A stretch of 64,000 bases of DNA from Fulvimarina sp. (GTDB lineage: Bacteria; Pseudomonadota; Alphaproteobacteria; Rhizobiales; Rhizobiaceae), in contig PACL01000059.1 of assembly GCA_002700095.1 (NCBI GenBank), positions 224,419 to 288,418 on the forward strand, read 5' to 3'. Position 1 is the first letter of the stretch; each line of letters opens with the position of its first letter. Below, one piece after another: positions 26,997 through 35,483 of the stretch. Made by a program: the position numbers and the translations under genes. The notes under the pieces were generated by a model. It was given only the letters and a program-made list of their open reading frames with translations. It was not told where the DNA came from and searched no databases.

Positions 26997-28007
26997 TCAC
27001 TCCGGCTTCGGAATGTCGAACTCTTCCGGTGACTTCTTGGTCATGCCGGCGTCCTGCAGCAGCCACGTCGTGCTCGACTGCCACTTGGTCATGAAGTCCT
27101 CGGCTTCCTTGCCGCTGATGTTCATCAGGGTGTAGCCGCGATTGTCCATCAGCTGCTTGAAGCTGTCCTGCTCGCCAGCCTGCTTGTAGGCGTCCTCGAG
27201 CTTCGAAATGGCATCCTCGGGCGTCCCCTTCGGCACGAACACGCCGAAGAACGGCCCCCAGGGCAGGTATTTGGAGAATTTCTCGTTCGCCTTGGAGATC
27301 GGCTCGACATCGGGAAGCTGGTCCACCTTGTCGTTGGTGACCACGGCGAGCGGCTTCATCTTGCCGGCCTTGACGGCCTCGATCGCGGCGCCGAGCACCG
27401 CCGGCATGACGTCGATCGCCTTGCTCTGCAGCGCGGTCAGCGCCGGGCCGTCGCCATCATAGGGAATGAAGGTGACAGGCAGCCCGCCCTCGGCGTCCGC
27501 GATCATTGAGGAGACGACCGACGGCAAACCGCCGGGGCCGGTCGAGCCGAATTTCACCTCGTCCGGATGATCCTTGATGTAGGCCATCATTTCTTCATAG
27601 GTGTCGAAGGGCGCGTCAGGGCGGGCGACGAGGATCGGCGTGCCGCGGGCGAGAATGGCGATCGGCACGAAGTCGCTGTAATCCTTGGTGCCGAGGCCCA
27701 TGACCTTGTAGAGCAGCGGGTTTTCCGCGCCCATCAAGAGCGTGTATCCGTCGGCCTTGCCGCTCGCCACCTTGTTCAGCGCGATGGCGCCGACGCCGCC
27801 GGTGACGTTCTGGAGCACGATCGACTGGCCGAGAACCTCCTCGGCCTTGGGGGTCACCGCGCGCATCACTGTGTCGGTCGAGCCGCCGGCGCCCCACTGG
27901 ATGATGCCCTGGATTTCCTTGGTCGGATAATCCTGGGCGAGGCTCGGCGAGGCCGCGAAGGCGACGCCAGCGGCAAGCGCGGCCGCAAACAGCGAATGGA
28001 ATTTCAT
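26997..28007 (-). CDS. tctC: Tripartite tricarboxylate binding receptor (TctC)
   Basis: A 336-residue periplasmic solute-binding protein of the Bug family. The signal peptide is residues 1-24 (LFAAALAAGVAFAASPSLAQ). The ligand-site blocks are IIQWGAGGSTDTVMRA near 36 and VKFGSTGPGGLPSVVSSM near 160. The first is IIQWGAGGSTDT where most Bug proteins have VPFxxGGxxD, so ligand contacts may be specialised. AGGGAGGAACATC precedes the ATG. About 160 bases separate it from tctB, enough for a processing hairpin; this gap includes part of a palindromic repeat arm (GGCAGGCAGAGGGGGG near 26894-26910). Confidence 0.9.
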   Translation of the reverse strand: MKFHSLFAAALAAGVAFAASPSLAQDYPTKEIQGIIQWGAGGSTDTVMRAVTPKAEEVLGQSIVLQNVTGGVGAIALNKVASGKADGYTLLMGAENPLLYKVMGLGTKDYSDFVPIAILARGTPILVARPDAPFDTYEEMMAYIKDHPDEVKFGSTGPGGLPSVVSSMIADAEGGLPVTFIPYDGDGPALTALQSKAIDVMPAVLGAAIEAVKAGKMKPLAVVTNDKVDQLPDVEPISKANEKFSKYLPWGPFFGVFVPKGTPEDAISKLEDAYKQAGEQDSFKQLMDNRGYTLMNISGKEAEDFMTKWQSSTTWLLQDAGMTKKSPEEFDIPKPE

Positions 28008-28145
28008 GATGTTCCTCCCTGGAAAATTTGTCGGGCGTCCTCCGTCATGACGCCGCCGCCCGACTCGCGGCATCCTGGGCGGGCACATTTTCATCCCGCG
28101 CCTGATAACGCAAATACCAATCTGCGCTCCATCTATGCCTTGCCG

Positions 28146-29060
28146 TTATGGTTTTTTCCCACTTCGCAGGCCTGCGACGGAGGTCATCTCGCGCCGCAGC
28201 TCCTCGACGAAACGCTGCGCGAAACTCGACAGCACCGCTCCTGCCCGCGAGGCGACGAAGGTCTCGAAGCGGGTGTTCTCCTCGATCGGGACGACGGCGA
28301 GCCGGTCGCGCGGCAGGTCGGCGGCGGTGAAGACGTCGAGAACGGCGATGCCGAGCCCCTGGGCGACGAGAGCGGCGACGGTGCTGCCGAACCGTGCCTT
28401 GACGATGACGTCGTAGGGCAGCCCCTCACGCTCGAAGATCTCCGCCATGATGCGGCCGTAGGGATCGGTCGGTTCGATGCCGATCAGCGGATGGGCGACG
28501 ATCTCGCTCGCCCGCACGCTGCCCCGCCCCGCCAGCTCATGGTCATTGGCCGTCACGCAGACGAGATGGCCGGCGGCCAGCGGTTCGAAGCGGATCGAGG
28601 GGTGGTCGAGCCGGTAGCTCATGGCGACGCATTCGCCGCGCCCGATCAGGATGTAGTCGATCGCCTCCTCGATCTTCAGGATCTCGACGTTCATCCTGAG
28701 GTCGGCATAGCGTCGGCGCACCGCTGCAATGGCCCGCGGCATCATCCCCTGCGCGATCGAGGGGACGGAGCCGATCCGCAGTTCCACCGTCTCGCCGCGT
28801 TCGAGCCGCCCGACGGCCTCCTGCAGATTGGCGACGCGCTGGTGGACTTCCTGGATCTGCGAGAAGATCGCCACGGCTTCGGGCGCCGGAACGTAGCGTC
28901 CGGCCTCCCGGTTGAACAGCCGGATGCCCAGCGCGCCCTCGATGTGCTTCATCGCCCGGCTGATGCCCGGCTGGCTGACATTCAGGAGCCGCGCGGCGCC
29001 GGCGATCGAGCCGCTCACCATCACCGCCCGGACGATCTCAATCTGCTTCAGCGTCAGCAT
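28146..29060 (-). CDS. LysR-family regulator
   Basis: A 304-residue LysR regulator: winged helix at residues 2-60 (GSIAGAARLLNVSQPGISRA) and a periplasmic-binding-like effector domain from about 90. It is transcribed in the same direction as tctC and ends 138 bases before it, so it does not share the usual divergent promoter. It probably controls the downstream shikimate/quinate transporter genes in response to an aromatic-pathway acid. Start at 29060 (MLTLKQIEIVRAV) removes 15 non-conserved residues of a longer frame. Confidence 0.87.
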   Translation of the reverse strand: MLTLKQIEIVRAVMVSGSIAGAARLLNVSQPGISRAMKHIEGALGIRLFNREAGRYVPAPEAVAIFSQIQEVHQRVANLQEAVGRLERGETVELRIGSVPSIAQGMMPRAIAAVRRRYADLRMNVEILKIEEAIDYILIGRGECVAMSYRLDHPSIRFEPLAAGHLVCVTANDHELAGRGSVRASEIVAHPLIGIEPTDPYGRIMAEIFEREGLPYDVIVKARFGSTVAALVAQGLGIAVLDVFTAADLPRDRLAVVPIEENTRFETFVASRAGAVLSSFAQRFVEELRREMTSVAGLRSGKKP

Positions 29061-29133
29061 GCCTGCCGCGACCTCCTCCGCCGCCGCGGGCAAGGGTAGA
29101 ACCATCCGGCGACCCGGTGCAATCGGCCCCGCT

Positions 29134-30006
29134 TCACGCCTTCCAGATGCCGCCGCTCCGGTCCGGATTGCGGGAAAAGCGCGTCTCGTGCTCGTAGAGG
29201 TCCGGCCGGTAGAGGCCGAAGATCCGCTCCACGGGCCGGCCGTCGCCGTCGAGGACGGTGCGCCGCACCGACAAGAGCGCCTCGCCGATCTCCACCTTCA
29301 GGTGCCGCGCGACGTCCGGGGCCGCGAGCATGGCGGTGACGATCTGGCGGGCGCTCGCGACCTTGCGGCCAGTCCGCTCGATGAGCTTCAGAAGCGGCTC
29401 GCGGCCGAGCTCCTCGGGCGTGAAGCTGCGGCCGATTTCCTCCGGCAGCCATGTCGTCAGATGACTGAACGGCACGCCGGACAGGCTGCGCACCCGCACC
29501 GCCCGCTGCATCGTGGTGCCCTCGGCAAGATCCATTTCGGCGGCGACCGCCGGGGGGGCGGGGAGATAATCGACGTCGACCACCCGCACGTCGGTTCGCA
29601 GCCCGAGAGCCATGAGGTTTTCGAGGTTGCCGGAGAGGCTGGCGCCGATTGGGGAATCGCCGCGCTCGCGCACGAATGTGCCGCGGCCGCGCATGCGCTC
29701 GACAATGCCTTCCTGAGTGAGGCGGTCCATCGCCGTGCGGATGGTGATGCGCGAGACGCCGAACTCCTTTGCCAGCGCCACCTCGCCGGGCATCGGCGCC
29801 ACCGAGCCGTGCCGCCCGTCGAGGATCTCCTGGCGCAGCACCAGATAGACCCGGTGATGCTTCGGCATCGCGGCCAGCTCCTCGCCGAGACGGCGCGCCG
29901 AAGGCATGTCCCGGCGTTCCGCCGGCTCCGCATGTCCCGCGACGTCTCCCGCCTCCACCGTCTCGCCGCCTGCTGTCCGGTCCCCGCGCACCGCCCCCTC
30001 CGACAT
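29134..30006 (-). CDS. GntR/HutC regulator (UTRA domain)
   Basis: A 290-residue regulator with a GntR winged helix (VSRITIRTAMDRLTQEGIVE) and a C-terminal UTRA effector domain (residues about 140-270; ending RIFGLYRPDLYEHETRF). Divergent from the second tripartite transporter at 30145, it very likely controls it through the operator at 30075-30096. The first 45 residues are charged and disordered. A start at 29868 (MPKHHRVYLVLRQ), with GAGGAG nine bases before it, is a serious alternative. The regulator at 41913 shares the same domain plan and ending, suggesting paralogues. Confidence 0.87.
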   Translation of the reverse strand: MSEGAVRGDRTAGGETVEAGDVAGHAEPAERRDMPSARRLGEELAAMPKHHRVYLVLRQEILDGRHGSVAPMPGEVALAKEFGVSRITIRTAMDRLTQEGIVERMRGRGTFVRERGDSPIGASLSGNLENLMALGLRTDVRVVDVDYLPAPPAVAAEMDLAEGTTMQRAVRVRSLSGVPFSHLTTWLPEEIGRSFTPEELGREPLLKLIERTGRKVASARQIVTAMLAAPDVARHLKVEIGEALLSVRRTVLDGDGRPVERIFGLYRPDLYEHETRFSRNPDRSGGIWKA

Positions 30007-30074
30007 GCCTGCCGCCCGCGCCGCGGGCTTCCGTTACAGAAGAGTGTAACCGGCTCCAGCGAGGTTGTACAGGA

Positions 30075-30096
30075 AATGTCCTATTGACATGACATT
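30075..30096. promoter_or_regulatory. Probable GntR operator over a -35 element
   Basis: ATGTC-CTATT-GACAT (30076-30090) is a perfect inverted repeat with a 5-base spacer, and GACATT follows immediately. TTGACA at 30084-30089, a consensus -35 hexamer for the + strand operon, lies inside it. A repressor bound here would block the transporter promoter. The divergent GntR gene is the obvious candidate; this is inferred from arrangement. Confidence 0.6.
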
Positions 30097-30144
30097 AGGC
30101 CTATGCTGCCTTTCAGGGGAGCTTGAGATCCGTGGGAGGACGAC

Positions 30145-31173
30145 ATGACATCATCATCGAAGCCGACGCGTCGCCGCGTCGTCGCGCAGCTTTCGGGCAT
30201 CGCCGCCCTGGCGCTTCTGGGCGTTGGCGGCGCTTTTGCGGGGGCGACAGGCGCCTTGGCGGCGGACTGGCCGGACGGCCCGGTGACGATCGTCGTGCCC
30301 TTCGATGCCGGCGGCAGCGCCGACCGGATGGCGCGCACGCTGGCCGAACCGCTGGGCGAGAGGCTCGGCCAGCCGGTGGTGGTGGAGAACCGGCCGGGCG
30401 GGGCGGGTGGTCTCGGCGCCACCTATGTCGCCCGGCAGGAAGCCGACGGAAACACGCTGCTCCTGATGCAGGCGACGCCCTATCTCGCCAACGCGATCCT
30501 CGTCGGCGGCGCGCCGGTGTCCTGGGAGGACTTCGAGTTCCTCAATGCCCAGTGGAACGACTACGCCATCGTCGCGGTGAACGAGGCGAGCCCCTACCAG
30601 ACCTTCGAGGATCTGGTCGCGGCGATGAAGGAGCCGGGCAAGGTCTCCTCTGGTATCATCTACGGCAATGGTGGCCACCTGCAGACGCTGATGATGATGG
30701 ATGCGCTGAAGATCCCCCAGGAGAACGTGCGCTTCGTCACCTATAGTGGCGGTGCGCCGCTGCGCACCGCGCTCGCCGGAAACCAGGTCGACTTCGAGAT
30801 TCTCGCGGCCGAGGGCGCACGGGGCATCTCCGACAAGCTTCGGGTGCTCGCCGTCGTCAACGACGAACAGCCCGAGGGCACCGACGCGCCGCTGTTCAAC
30901 ACGGTGATGGGCAAGCTCGGTGCCGACAAGCAGCCGATCATCGGCGGCAACGTCACCGGCCTCCTGGTGCCGAGCGCCTTCGTCACCGACTACCCGGAGC
31001 GCTACGAAACCCTCGTCGCGGCCTATAAGGCCGTCGTCGAGAGCCCGGAATACAAGGACACTGCGAAGAAGGCTGGCCTCGGTGCCGACTGGGTCGGCCC
31101 GGAAAAGAGCCAGGCGATGGTCGACGACGCCTATGAAGCGCTGTCGCGCTATTCGGACGTCGTGACGAAATGA
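30145..31173 (+). CDS. tctC: Tripartite tricarboxylate binding receptor, second set
   Basis: A 342-residue periplasmic Bug-type receptor. A Tat-like signal (TRRRVVAQLSGIAALALLGVG) ends near residue 39. The ligand loop is VPFDAGGSADRMARTLAEPL, followed by VVVENRPGGAGGLGATYVAR, both canonical for the family, unlike the receptor at 26997. It opens an operon TctC-TctB-TctA-LeuC-LeuD whose genes overlap or nearly touch. The linked LeuCD-type hydro-lyase implies a C4-C7 hydroxy-di- or tricarboxylic acid as cargo. Confidence 0.9.
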   Translation: MTSSSKPTRRRVVAQLSGIAALALLGVGGAFAGATGALAADWPDGPVTIVVPFDAGGSADRMARTLAEPLGERLGQPVVVENRPGGAGGLGATYVARQEADGNTLLLMQATPYLANAILVGGAPVSWEDFEFLNAQWNDYAIVAVNEASPYQTFEDLVAAMKEPGKVSSGIIYGNGGHLQTLMMMDALKIPQENVRFVTYSGGAPLRTALAGNQVDFEILAAEGARGISDKLRVLAVVNDEQPEGTDAPLFNTVMGKLGADKQPIIGGNVTGLLVPSAFVTDYPERYETLVAAYKAVVESPEYKDTAKKAGLGADWVGPEKSQAMVDDAYEALSRYSDVVTK

Positions 31174-31712
31174 GCGGGGGCGCTCGGGTCGGCGCGGCGG
31201 GCGAGGGGAAGTCGCCCGCCGCCGCCGCCACGATGCCCGCCGGGCCGGAACCGGTCGCAACGGCGCCGGACGAGCCGAACCCTGTCGGCGCGGGGGCGCT
31301 GGTCTTCGCGATTGTCGCGGCGGCCGCCATGGCGGTCTATGCCACTGGCGTCGTGCAGTCCTCGCGCACCGTCGCGGACTACATCCTGATCCTCCCCGCC
31401 GCCGTCGTCGGCGCCGGCGCGATCCTCGTCTCGGTGCTGGGCGACGTCGTCCGGCGCGGCGTCAGCTTTGCTGGGCTGGCCGGCGCCGACCGGCAGCCCG
31501 TGCTGCTCCTCGTCCTCACCGGCGTCTATGCGGCCACAGTCCCATTCGTCGGCTTCGACGTCGGCACCGCGGCGTTCATCGCGCTCGCTCTCCTGATCCA
31601 GGGCGAGCGGCGGATCTGGCTGCTCGTCCTCGCCGCGCTGCTCGGCTCGGGGCTGACGGTCTACCTCTTCCACGACCTGTTGATGGTGCGCATGCCCGTC
31701 CTGTTCCTGTGA
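31170..31712 (+). CDS. tctB: Tripartite transporter small permease, second set
   Basis: A 180-residue four-helix TctB protein. About 40 Ala/Gly/Pro-rich residues precede the first helix (ALVFAIVAAAAMAVYATGVV); further helices lie near 72-92, 110-130 and 145-165, with VPFVGFDVGTAAFIALALLI matching the family's conserved loop. Its ATG overlaps the receptor stop (ATGA), so the two are coupled. The long N-terminal extension is unusual. Confidence 0.83.
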   Translation: MSGGARVGAAGEGKSPAAAATMPAGPEPVATAPDEPNPVGAGALVFAIVAAAAMAVYATGVVQSSRTVADYILILPAAVVGAGAILVSVLGDVVRRGVSFAGLAGADRQPVLLLVLTGVYAATVPFVGFDVGTAAFIALALLIQGERRIWLLVLAALLGSGLTVYLFHDLLMVRMPVLFL

Positions 31713-31741
31713 TGTCTTCTCTCCGGTAGGAACCCCTTCGA

Positions 31742-33247
31742 ATGCTTGATCTTGCCGCCTTCGGCGGGGCCCTGCAGCTCCTCTCGAGCGATGCCATGGC
31801 CTGGCTGGTGGTCGTTCCCGGTCTCCTGATCGGCCTCGTCTTCGGGGCGATCCCGGGCCTGTCGATCTCGATCGCCATGGCGGTGTTCCTGCCCGCCACC
31901 CTCTACATGGATTTCCTGCCGGCGATCCTCTTCCTCTCGGCGATCTTCACCGGCGGAAGCTTCGGCGGCGCCGTCCCAGCGATTTTGATGAACATTCCCG
32001 GCACGTCGAGCGCCGTCGCCACCGCCTTCGACGGCTATCCGATGGCGCAGCAGGGCCGGCACGGCGAGGCGCTCGGCGTCGGCCTCGCCGCCTCGGTCAT
32101 CGGCACCTTCTTCGGCTATCTCATGCTGCTCCTCGTCGTCGGGCCGGTGGCGGACTGGGTGCTGATGCTCGGCCCGACGGAGATGCTGGTCGTCGCCATC
32201 GGCGGACTGCTGCTGATCGCCGTCCTCAACGATTCCAGCTTTTCGAAAGGGCTCGCCGCCGGCGCCATCGGCGTCCTCGTCTCGACCGTCGGCTATTCCG
32301 ACACCGGGCTGATGCGCGGCACCTTCGGCTCGATGTATCTCCTCGACGGTATCCCGGCGATCCCGGCGCTGATCGGCCTGTTCGCGGCGTCCGAACTGAT
32401 GAACCTCGCCGGCCGCGACTACATCGTCGCCGACAGCGCCAGCCGCCGCATCGCCCTCGCGCCGATCCTTTCGGGCCTGAAGCACGCGGTCGTGCGCTGG
32501 CCGGCGGTGCTGCGCGGCTCGGTCCTCGGAACGCTGATCGGCATCGTCCCCGGCGTCGGCGCGAGCGTCGCCAATCTCGTCTCCTACGCCTTCGCCAAGC
32601 GCCTCGCCGGGCCGCAGCAGCGCTTCGGCGAGGGCGAGGCCGACGGCGTCATTGCCTCGGAGGCCGCCAATTCCTCGTCCGAAGGCGGCGGCATGGTGAC
32701 GCTGCTGGCCCTCGGCCTGCCGGGCGGCGCCGGCACCGCGATCATCCTCGGCGCCTTCGCCATGCACGACGTCACCGGCGGCCCGCGCTTCATCGCCGAG
32801 CAGACCGACATCGTCTATGCGATCATCCTCGGCAACATGGTGCAGGCGGCGCTGCTGCTCTTCATCGGCGTGGTCTTCGTCTTCTTCGCCGGCTTCATCG
32901 TGAAGGCGCCGATCCGCTATCTCATCCCCTTCGTCGTCGCCATCGCCATGATGGGCAGCTACGCCATCACCGGCTCGATCGTCGGTCCGCTGACGGTCGC
33001 GGGGGCAGGGGCGCTCGGCTGGCTGATGCGCCGCTACGGCTACCCGGTGACCGCGACCGTCGTCGGACTCCTGGTCGGGCCAATGGCCGAGGGCGAGCTG
33101 GTGCGCAGCTGGCAGATCAGCGGCGGCGACCCCAGCTTCGTCCTCGGGCGACCGATCACCCTCGTCCTGGTCGCCCTTCTCGCCGGGGCGATCATCGCCA
33201 CCGCCGTCAGCCAGCGGCGGGCGAAGGCAAAGCTCAAGGAGGCCTGA
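31742..33247 (+). CDS. tctA: Tripartite transporter large permease, second set
   Basis: A 501-residue TctA channel subunit with the family signatures GAIPGLSISIAMAVFLPATL, GGAVPAILMNIPGTSSAVAT and GIVPGVGASVANLVSYAFAK followed by FGEGEADGVIASEAANSSS. It is clearly a different lineage from the TctA at 24760, so the two transporters are not a recent duplication. TAGGA precedes the ATG. The next gene (LeuC-like) begins three bases after its stop, tying transport to isomerisation of the imported acid. Confidence 0.92.
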   Translation: MLDLAAFGGALQLLSSDAMAWLVVVPGLLIGLVFGAIPGLSISIAMAVFLPATLYMDFLPAILFLSAIFTGGSFGGAVPAILMNIPGTSSAVATAFDGYPMAQQGRHGEALGVGLAASVIGTFFGYLMLLLVVGPVADWVLMLGPTEMLVVAIGGLLLIAVLNDSSFSKGLAAGAIGVLVSTVGYSDTGLMRGTFGSMYLLDGIPAIPALIGLFAASELMNLAGRDYIVADSASRRIALAPILSGLKHAVVRWPAVLRGSVLGTLIGIVPGVGASVANLVSYAFAKRLAGPQQRFGEGEADGVIASEAANSSSEGGGMVTLLALGLPGGAGTAIILGAFAMHDVTGGPRFIAEQTDIVYAIILGNMVQAALLLFIGVVFVFFAGFIVKAPIRYLIPFVVAIAMMGSYAITGSIVGPLTVAGAGALGWLMRRYGYPVTATVVGLLVGPMAEGELVRSWQISGGDPSFVLGRPITLVLVALLAGAIIATAVSQRRAKAKLKEA

Positions 33248-33250
33248 CCG

Positions 33251-34681
33251 ATGGGCCGGACCATCATCGACAAGATCTGGGACATCCACGAGATCCTTCA
33301 GCGCGAGGGTCGCAGCCTGCTCTTCGTCGACCGCCATCTCCTGCACGAGGGCTCCCACCACGCCTTCGACAAGATCGGCACGGCCGGACGCGCCGTGCGC
33401 CATCCCGAGCTGACCTTCGGCGTCGCCGACCACTACGCCCCGTCGAGCAAAAGCCGGGCCAACGCCGCCTCGGCGACGATGATCGAGCGCCTGTCGGCCA
33501 ACACCGCCCGCCACGGCATCGACAGCTTCGGCCTCGGCGACGCGCGGCGCGGCATCGTCCACGTGGCGATGCCGGAGCAGGGGCTGACGCTGCCCGGCCT
33601 GATCATCGTCTGCGGCGACAGCCACACCGCCACCCACGGCGCCTTCGGCGCCTTCGCCTTCGGCATCGGCGCCTCCGAGGTCGCCCATGTGCTGGCGACC
33701 CAGGCGCTGTGGCAGACGAAGCCGCCGCAGATGAAGATCACCGTCACCGGCAGCCTGCCCTTCGGCACTACGGCGAAGGATCTGGCCCTCCACATCATCG
33801 GGCAGATCGGCACCGGCGGGGCGACCGGCCACGCCGTCGAATATGCCGGCGATGCGATCGCGGCGCTGTCGATGGAAGGCCGCATGACGCTCTGCAACAT
33901 GACCATCGAGATGGGTGCGCGGTCGGGCATCGTGCCGCCCGACGAAACGACTTTCGCCTGGCTGCAGCAGAGGCCGATGGCACCCGCGGGCGACGCCTTT
34001 GCGGCCGCCGTCGAAAGCTGGAAGGCGCTGGGCTCCGACGCGGATGCCGCCTATGCCCGCGAGGTCGTGATCGACGCCGGCGCGGTGGCGCCGATGGTCA
34101 CCTGGGGCACCAGCCCCGAGCAGGTGGCGCCGGTGACCGGCAGCGTTCCAAGTGCCGAGGCGGGGGGCGATCCCGACACGCTGGACTATATGGGCCTCAC
34201 CAGCGGCCAGCGGCTTCAGGACATCCGCATCGATAGCGGCTTCATCGGCTCCTGCACCAACGGCCGCTATTCCGACCTCGTCGCCGCGGCGCGGGTTCTG
34301 GAGGGACGGCGGCTTGCCGTGCCGCTGCTGGTCTCGCCGGGCTCGATCGAGGTGGCGCGCCGCGCCGAGGAGGCCGGCATCGCCGACATCTTCCGGGCGG
34401 CCGGCGCCGAATGGGGGGAAAGCGGCTGCTCGCTCTGCGTCGGCATGAACGGCGACCGGGTCGAGCCGGGCGAGCGCTGCGCTTCGACCTCCAACCGCAA
34501 CTTTCGCGGCCGCCAGGGGCCGGGCGCCCGGACGCATCTGATGAGCCCGGCCATGGTCGCGGCGGCCGTCGTCGCAGGCCACATCACCGACGTGCGCGCG
34601 ATGGACCTTGCAGACATTTTGGACGGCCCCGCGGCGTCGCCGGCACTGGCCGGTTCTGCCTCCGCGAGCGAGGGAGCCTGA
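33251..34681 (+). CDS. leuC: 3-isopropylmalate dehydratase-type large subunit
   Basis: A 476-residue aconitase-superfamily subunit carrying a [4Fe-4S] cluster, paired with the small subunit that follows. Cluster ligands are C335 (GFIGSCTNGRYSDL) plus C393 and C396 (ESGCSLCVGMN). Other family blocks are LLFVDRHLLHEGSHHAFD and CGDSHTATHGAFGAFAFGIG. Sequence alone fits LeuC, but the operon (a TTT importer, no leuA or leuB) suggests a catabolic hydro-lyase for an imported acid such as citramalate, methylmalate or a homologue, rather than leucine biosynthesis. Confidence 0.88.
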   Translation: MGRTIIDKIWDIHEILQREGRSLLFVDRHLLHEGSHHAFDKIGTAGRAVRHPELTFGVADHYAPSSKSRANAASATMIERLSANTARHGIDSFGLGDARRGIVHVAMPEQGLTLPGLIIVCGDSHTATHGAFGAFAFGIGASEVAHVLATQALWQTKPPQMKITVTGSLPFGTTAKDLALHIIGQIGTGGATGHAVEYAGDAIAALSMEGRMTLCNMTIEMGARSGIVPPDETTFAWLQQRPMAPAGDAFAAAVESWKALGSDADAAYAREVVIDAGAVAPMVTWGTSPEQVAPVTGSVPSAEAGGDPDTLDYMGLTSGQRLQDIRIDSGFIGSCTNGRYSDLVAAARVLEGRRLAVPLLVSPGSIEVARRAEEAGIADIFRAAGAEWGESGCSLCVGMNGDRVEPGERCASTSNRNFRGRQGPGARTHLMSPAMVAAAVVAGHITDVRAMDLADILDGPAASPALAGSASASEGA

Positions 34682-34685
34682 GCCG

Positions 34686-35324
34686 ATGCAGCCTTTCACC
34701 ACCGTCAGCGGAGCCGGCGTCGTCCTTGCCCGCGACAACATCGATACCGACCAGCTCATCCCCGCCCGCTTCATGAAGCGCACCCGCTCGGAAGGCTATG
34801 GCGACCAGCTGCTCCACGATCTGAGGTTTCGCGAGGATGGCGCGCCGGTTCCTGATTTTCCGCTGAACCGCATGGCGGAGCGGCCCGTCCTGATGGTTGC
34901 GGGAGAGAACTTCGGCTGCGGCTCCTCCCGCGAGGCGGCGGTCTACGCCCTCGTCGACCACGGCATCCGCGTCGTCGTCGCGGGAAGCTTCGCCGACATC
35001 TTCCGCGGCAACGCCGCCAAGAACGGCCTCCTGACCATCGCGTTCGGCGAGCGGGAGCGGCAGAGGCTGGCGGCCTTCATCGGCGGAGGGGGCGAGCCGG
35101 CGAGGCGCCTCACCGTCGATCTCGAGGCGCAGGACATCCGTGCGGACGGCCTCGAGGCGATCGGCTTCGACGTCGATCCGGGCGTCAAGCGACGGCTGCT
35201 GCTCGGCCTCGACGAGTTGTCGGAGACGCTGGAGGACGAGCTGCAGATCGTGGATTTCGAGGCACGGTATTTGGCGGGCGCGCCGTGGGTGGTGCCGAAT
35301 GCCGGGTCGGCGAAAGCGGGGTGA
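34686..35324 (+). CDS. leuD: 3-isopropylmalate dehydratase-type small subunit
   Basis: A 212-residue swivel-domain subunit. The family motifs DNIDTDQLIPARFMKR (near residue 18) and NFGCGSSREAAVYALVDHGI (near 79) supply substrate Ser/Arg contacts. It lies four bases after the large subunit and ends the operon started at 30145. Full length and intact motifs indicate a functional pair. The same caveat on substrate applies as for the large subunit. Confidence 0.88.
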   Translation: MQPFTTVSGAGVVLARDNIDTDQLIPARFMKRTRSEGYGDQLLHDLRFREDGAPVPDFPLNRMAERPVLMVAGENFGCGSSREAAVYALVDHGIRVVVAGSFADIFRGNAAKNGLLTIAFGERERQRLAAFIGGGGEPARRLTVDLEAQDIRADGLEAIGFDVDPGVKRRLLLGLDELSETLEDELQIVDFEARYLAGAPWVVPNAGSAKAG

Positions 35325-35404
35325 ATGGCGGCTGGGCTCCCGACCGGCCATTCGTGCCGTGAAGCCGATTTCGGACTTCCGGATGATCTGCATGGCCGGG
35401 GCAT

Positions 35405-35431
35405 ACTGGACAAACTGGACAAACTGGACAA
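35405..35431. repeat. Three tandem 9-base repeats before a TA operon
   Basis: ACTGGACAA occurs three times in perfect tandem at 35405-35431, 52 bases before the chosen antitoxin start. Tandem sites of this kind commonly bind several copies of an antitoxin-type repressor. No other role is evident in the 159-base gap. Confidence 0.7.
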
Positions 35432-35483
35432 GTACATCCTTTGCAGCTAGATGGGAGACACAACGACGAGGCAGCATGATCCC

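Noticed and set aside
31661..34783. A minus-strand frame of over 1000 codons antisense to tctA and leuC
   Set aside because: The sense strand carries clear TctA and LeuC motifs; the antisense product is low-complexity without any fold signature.
33251..35324. LeuCD pair as ordinary leucine biosynthesis genes
   Set aside because: Not excluded, but the transporter operon and lack of leuA/leuB make a catabolic role more likely, so I kept the symbols with a caveat.
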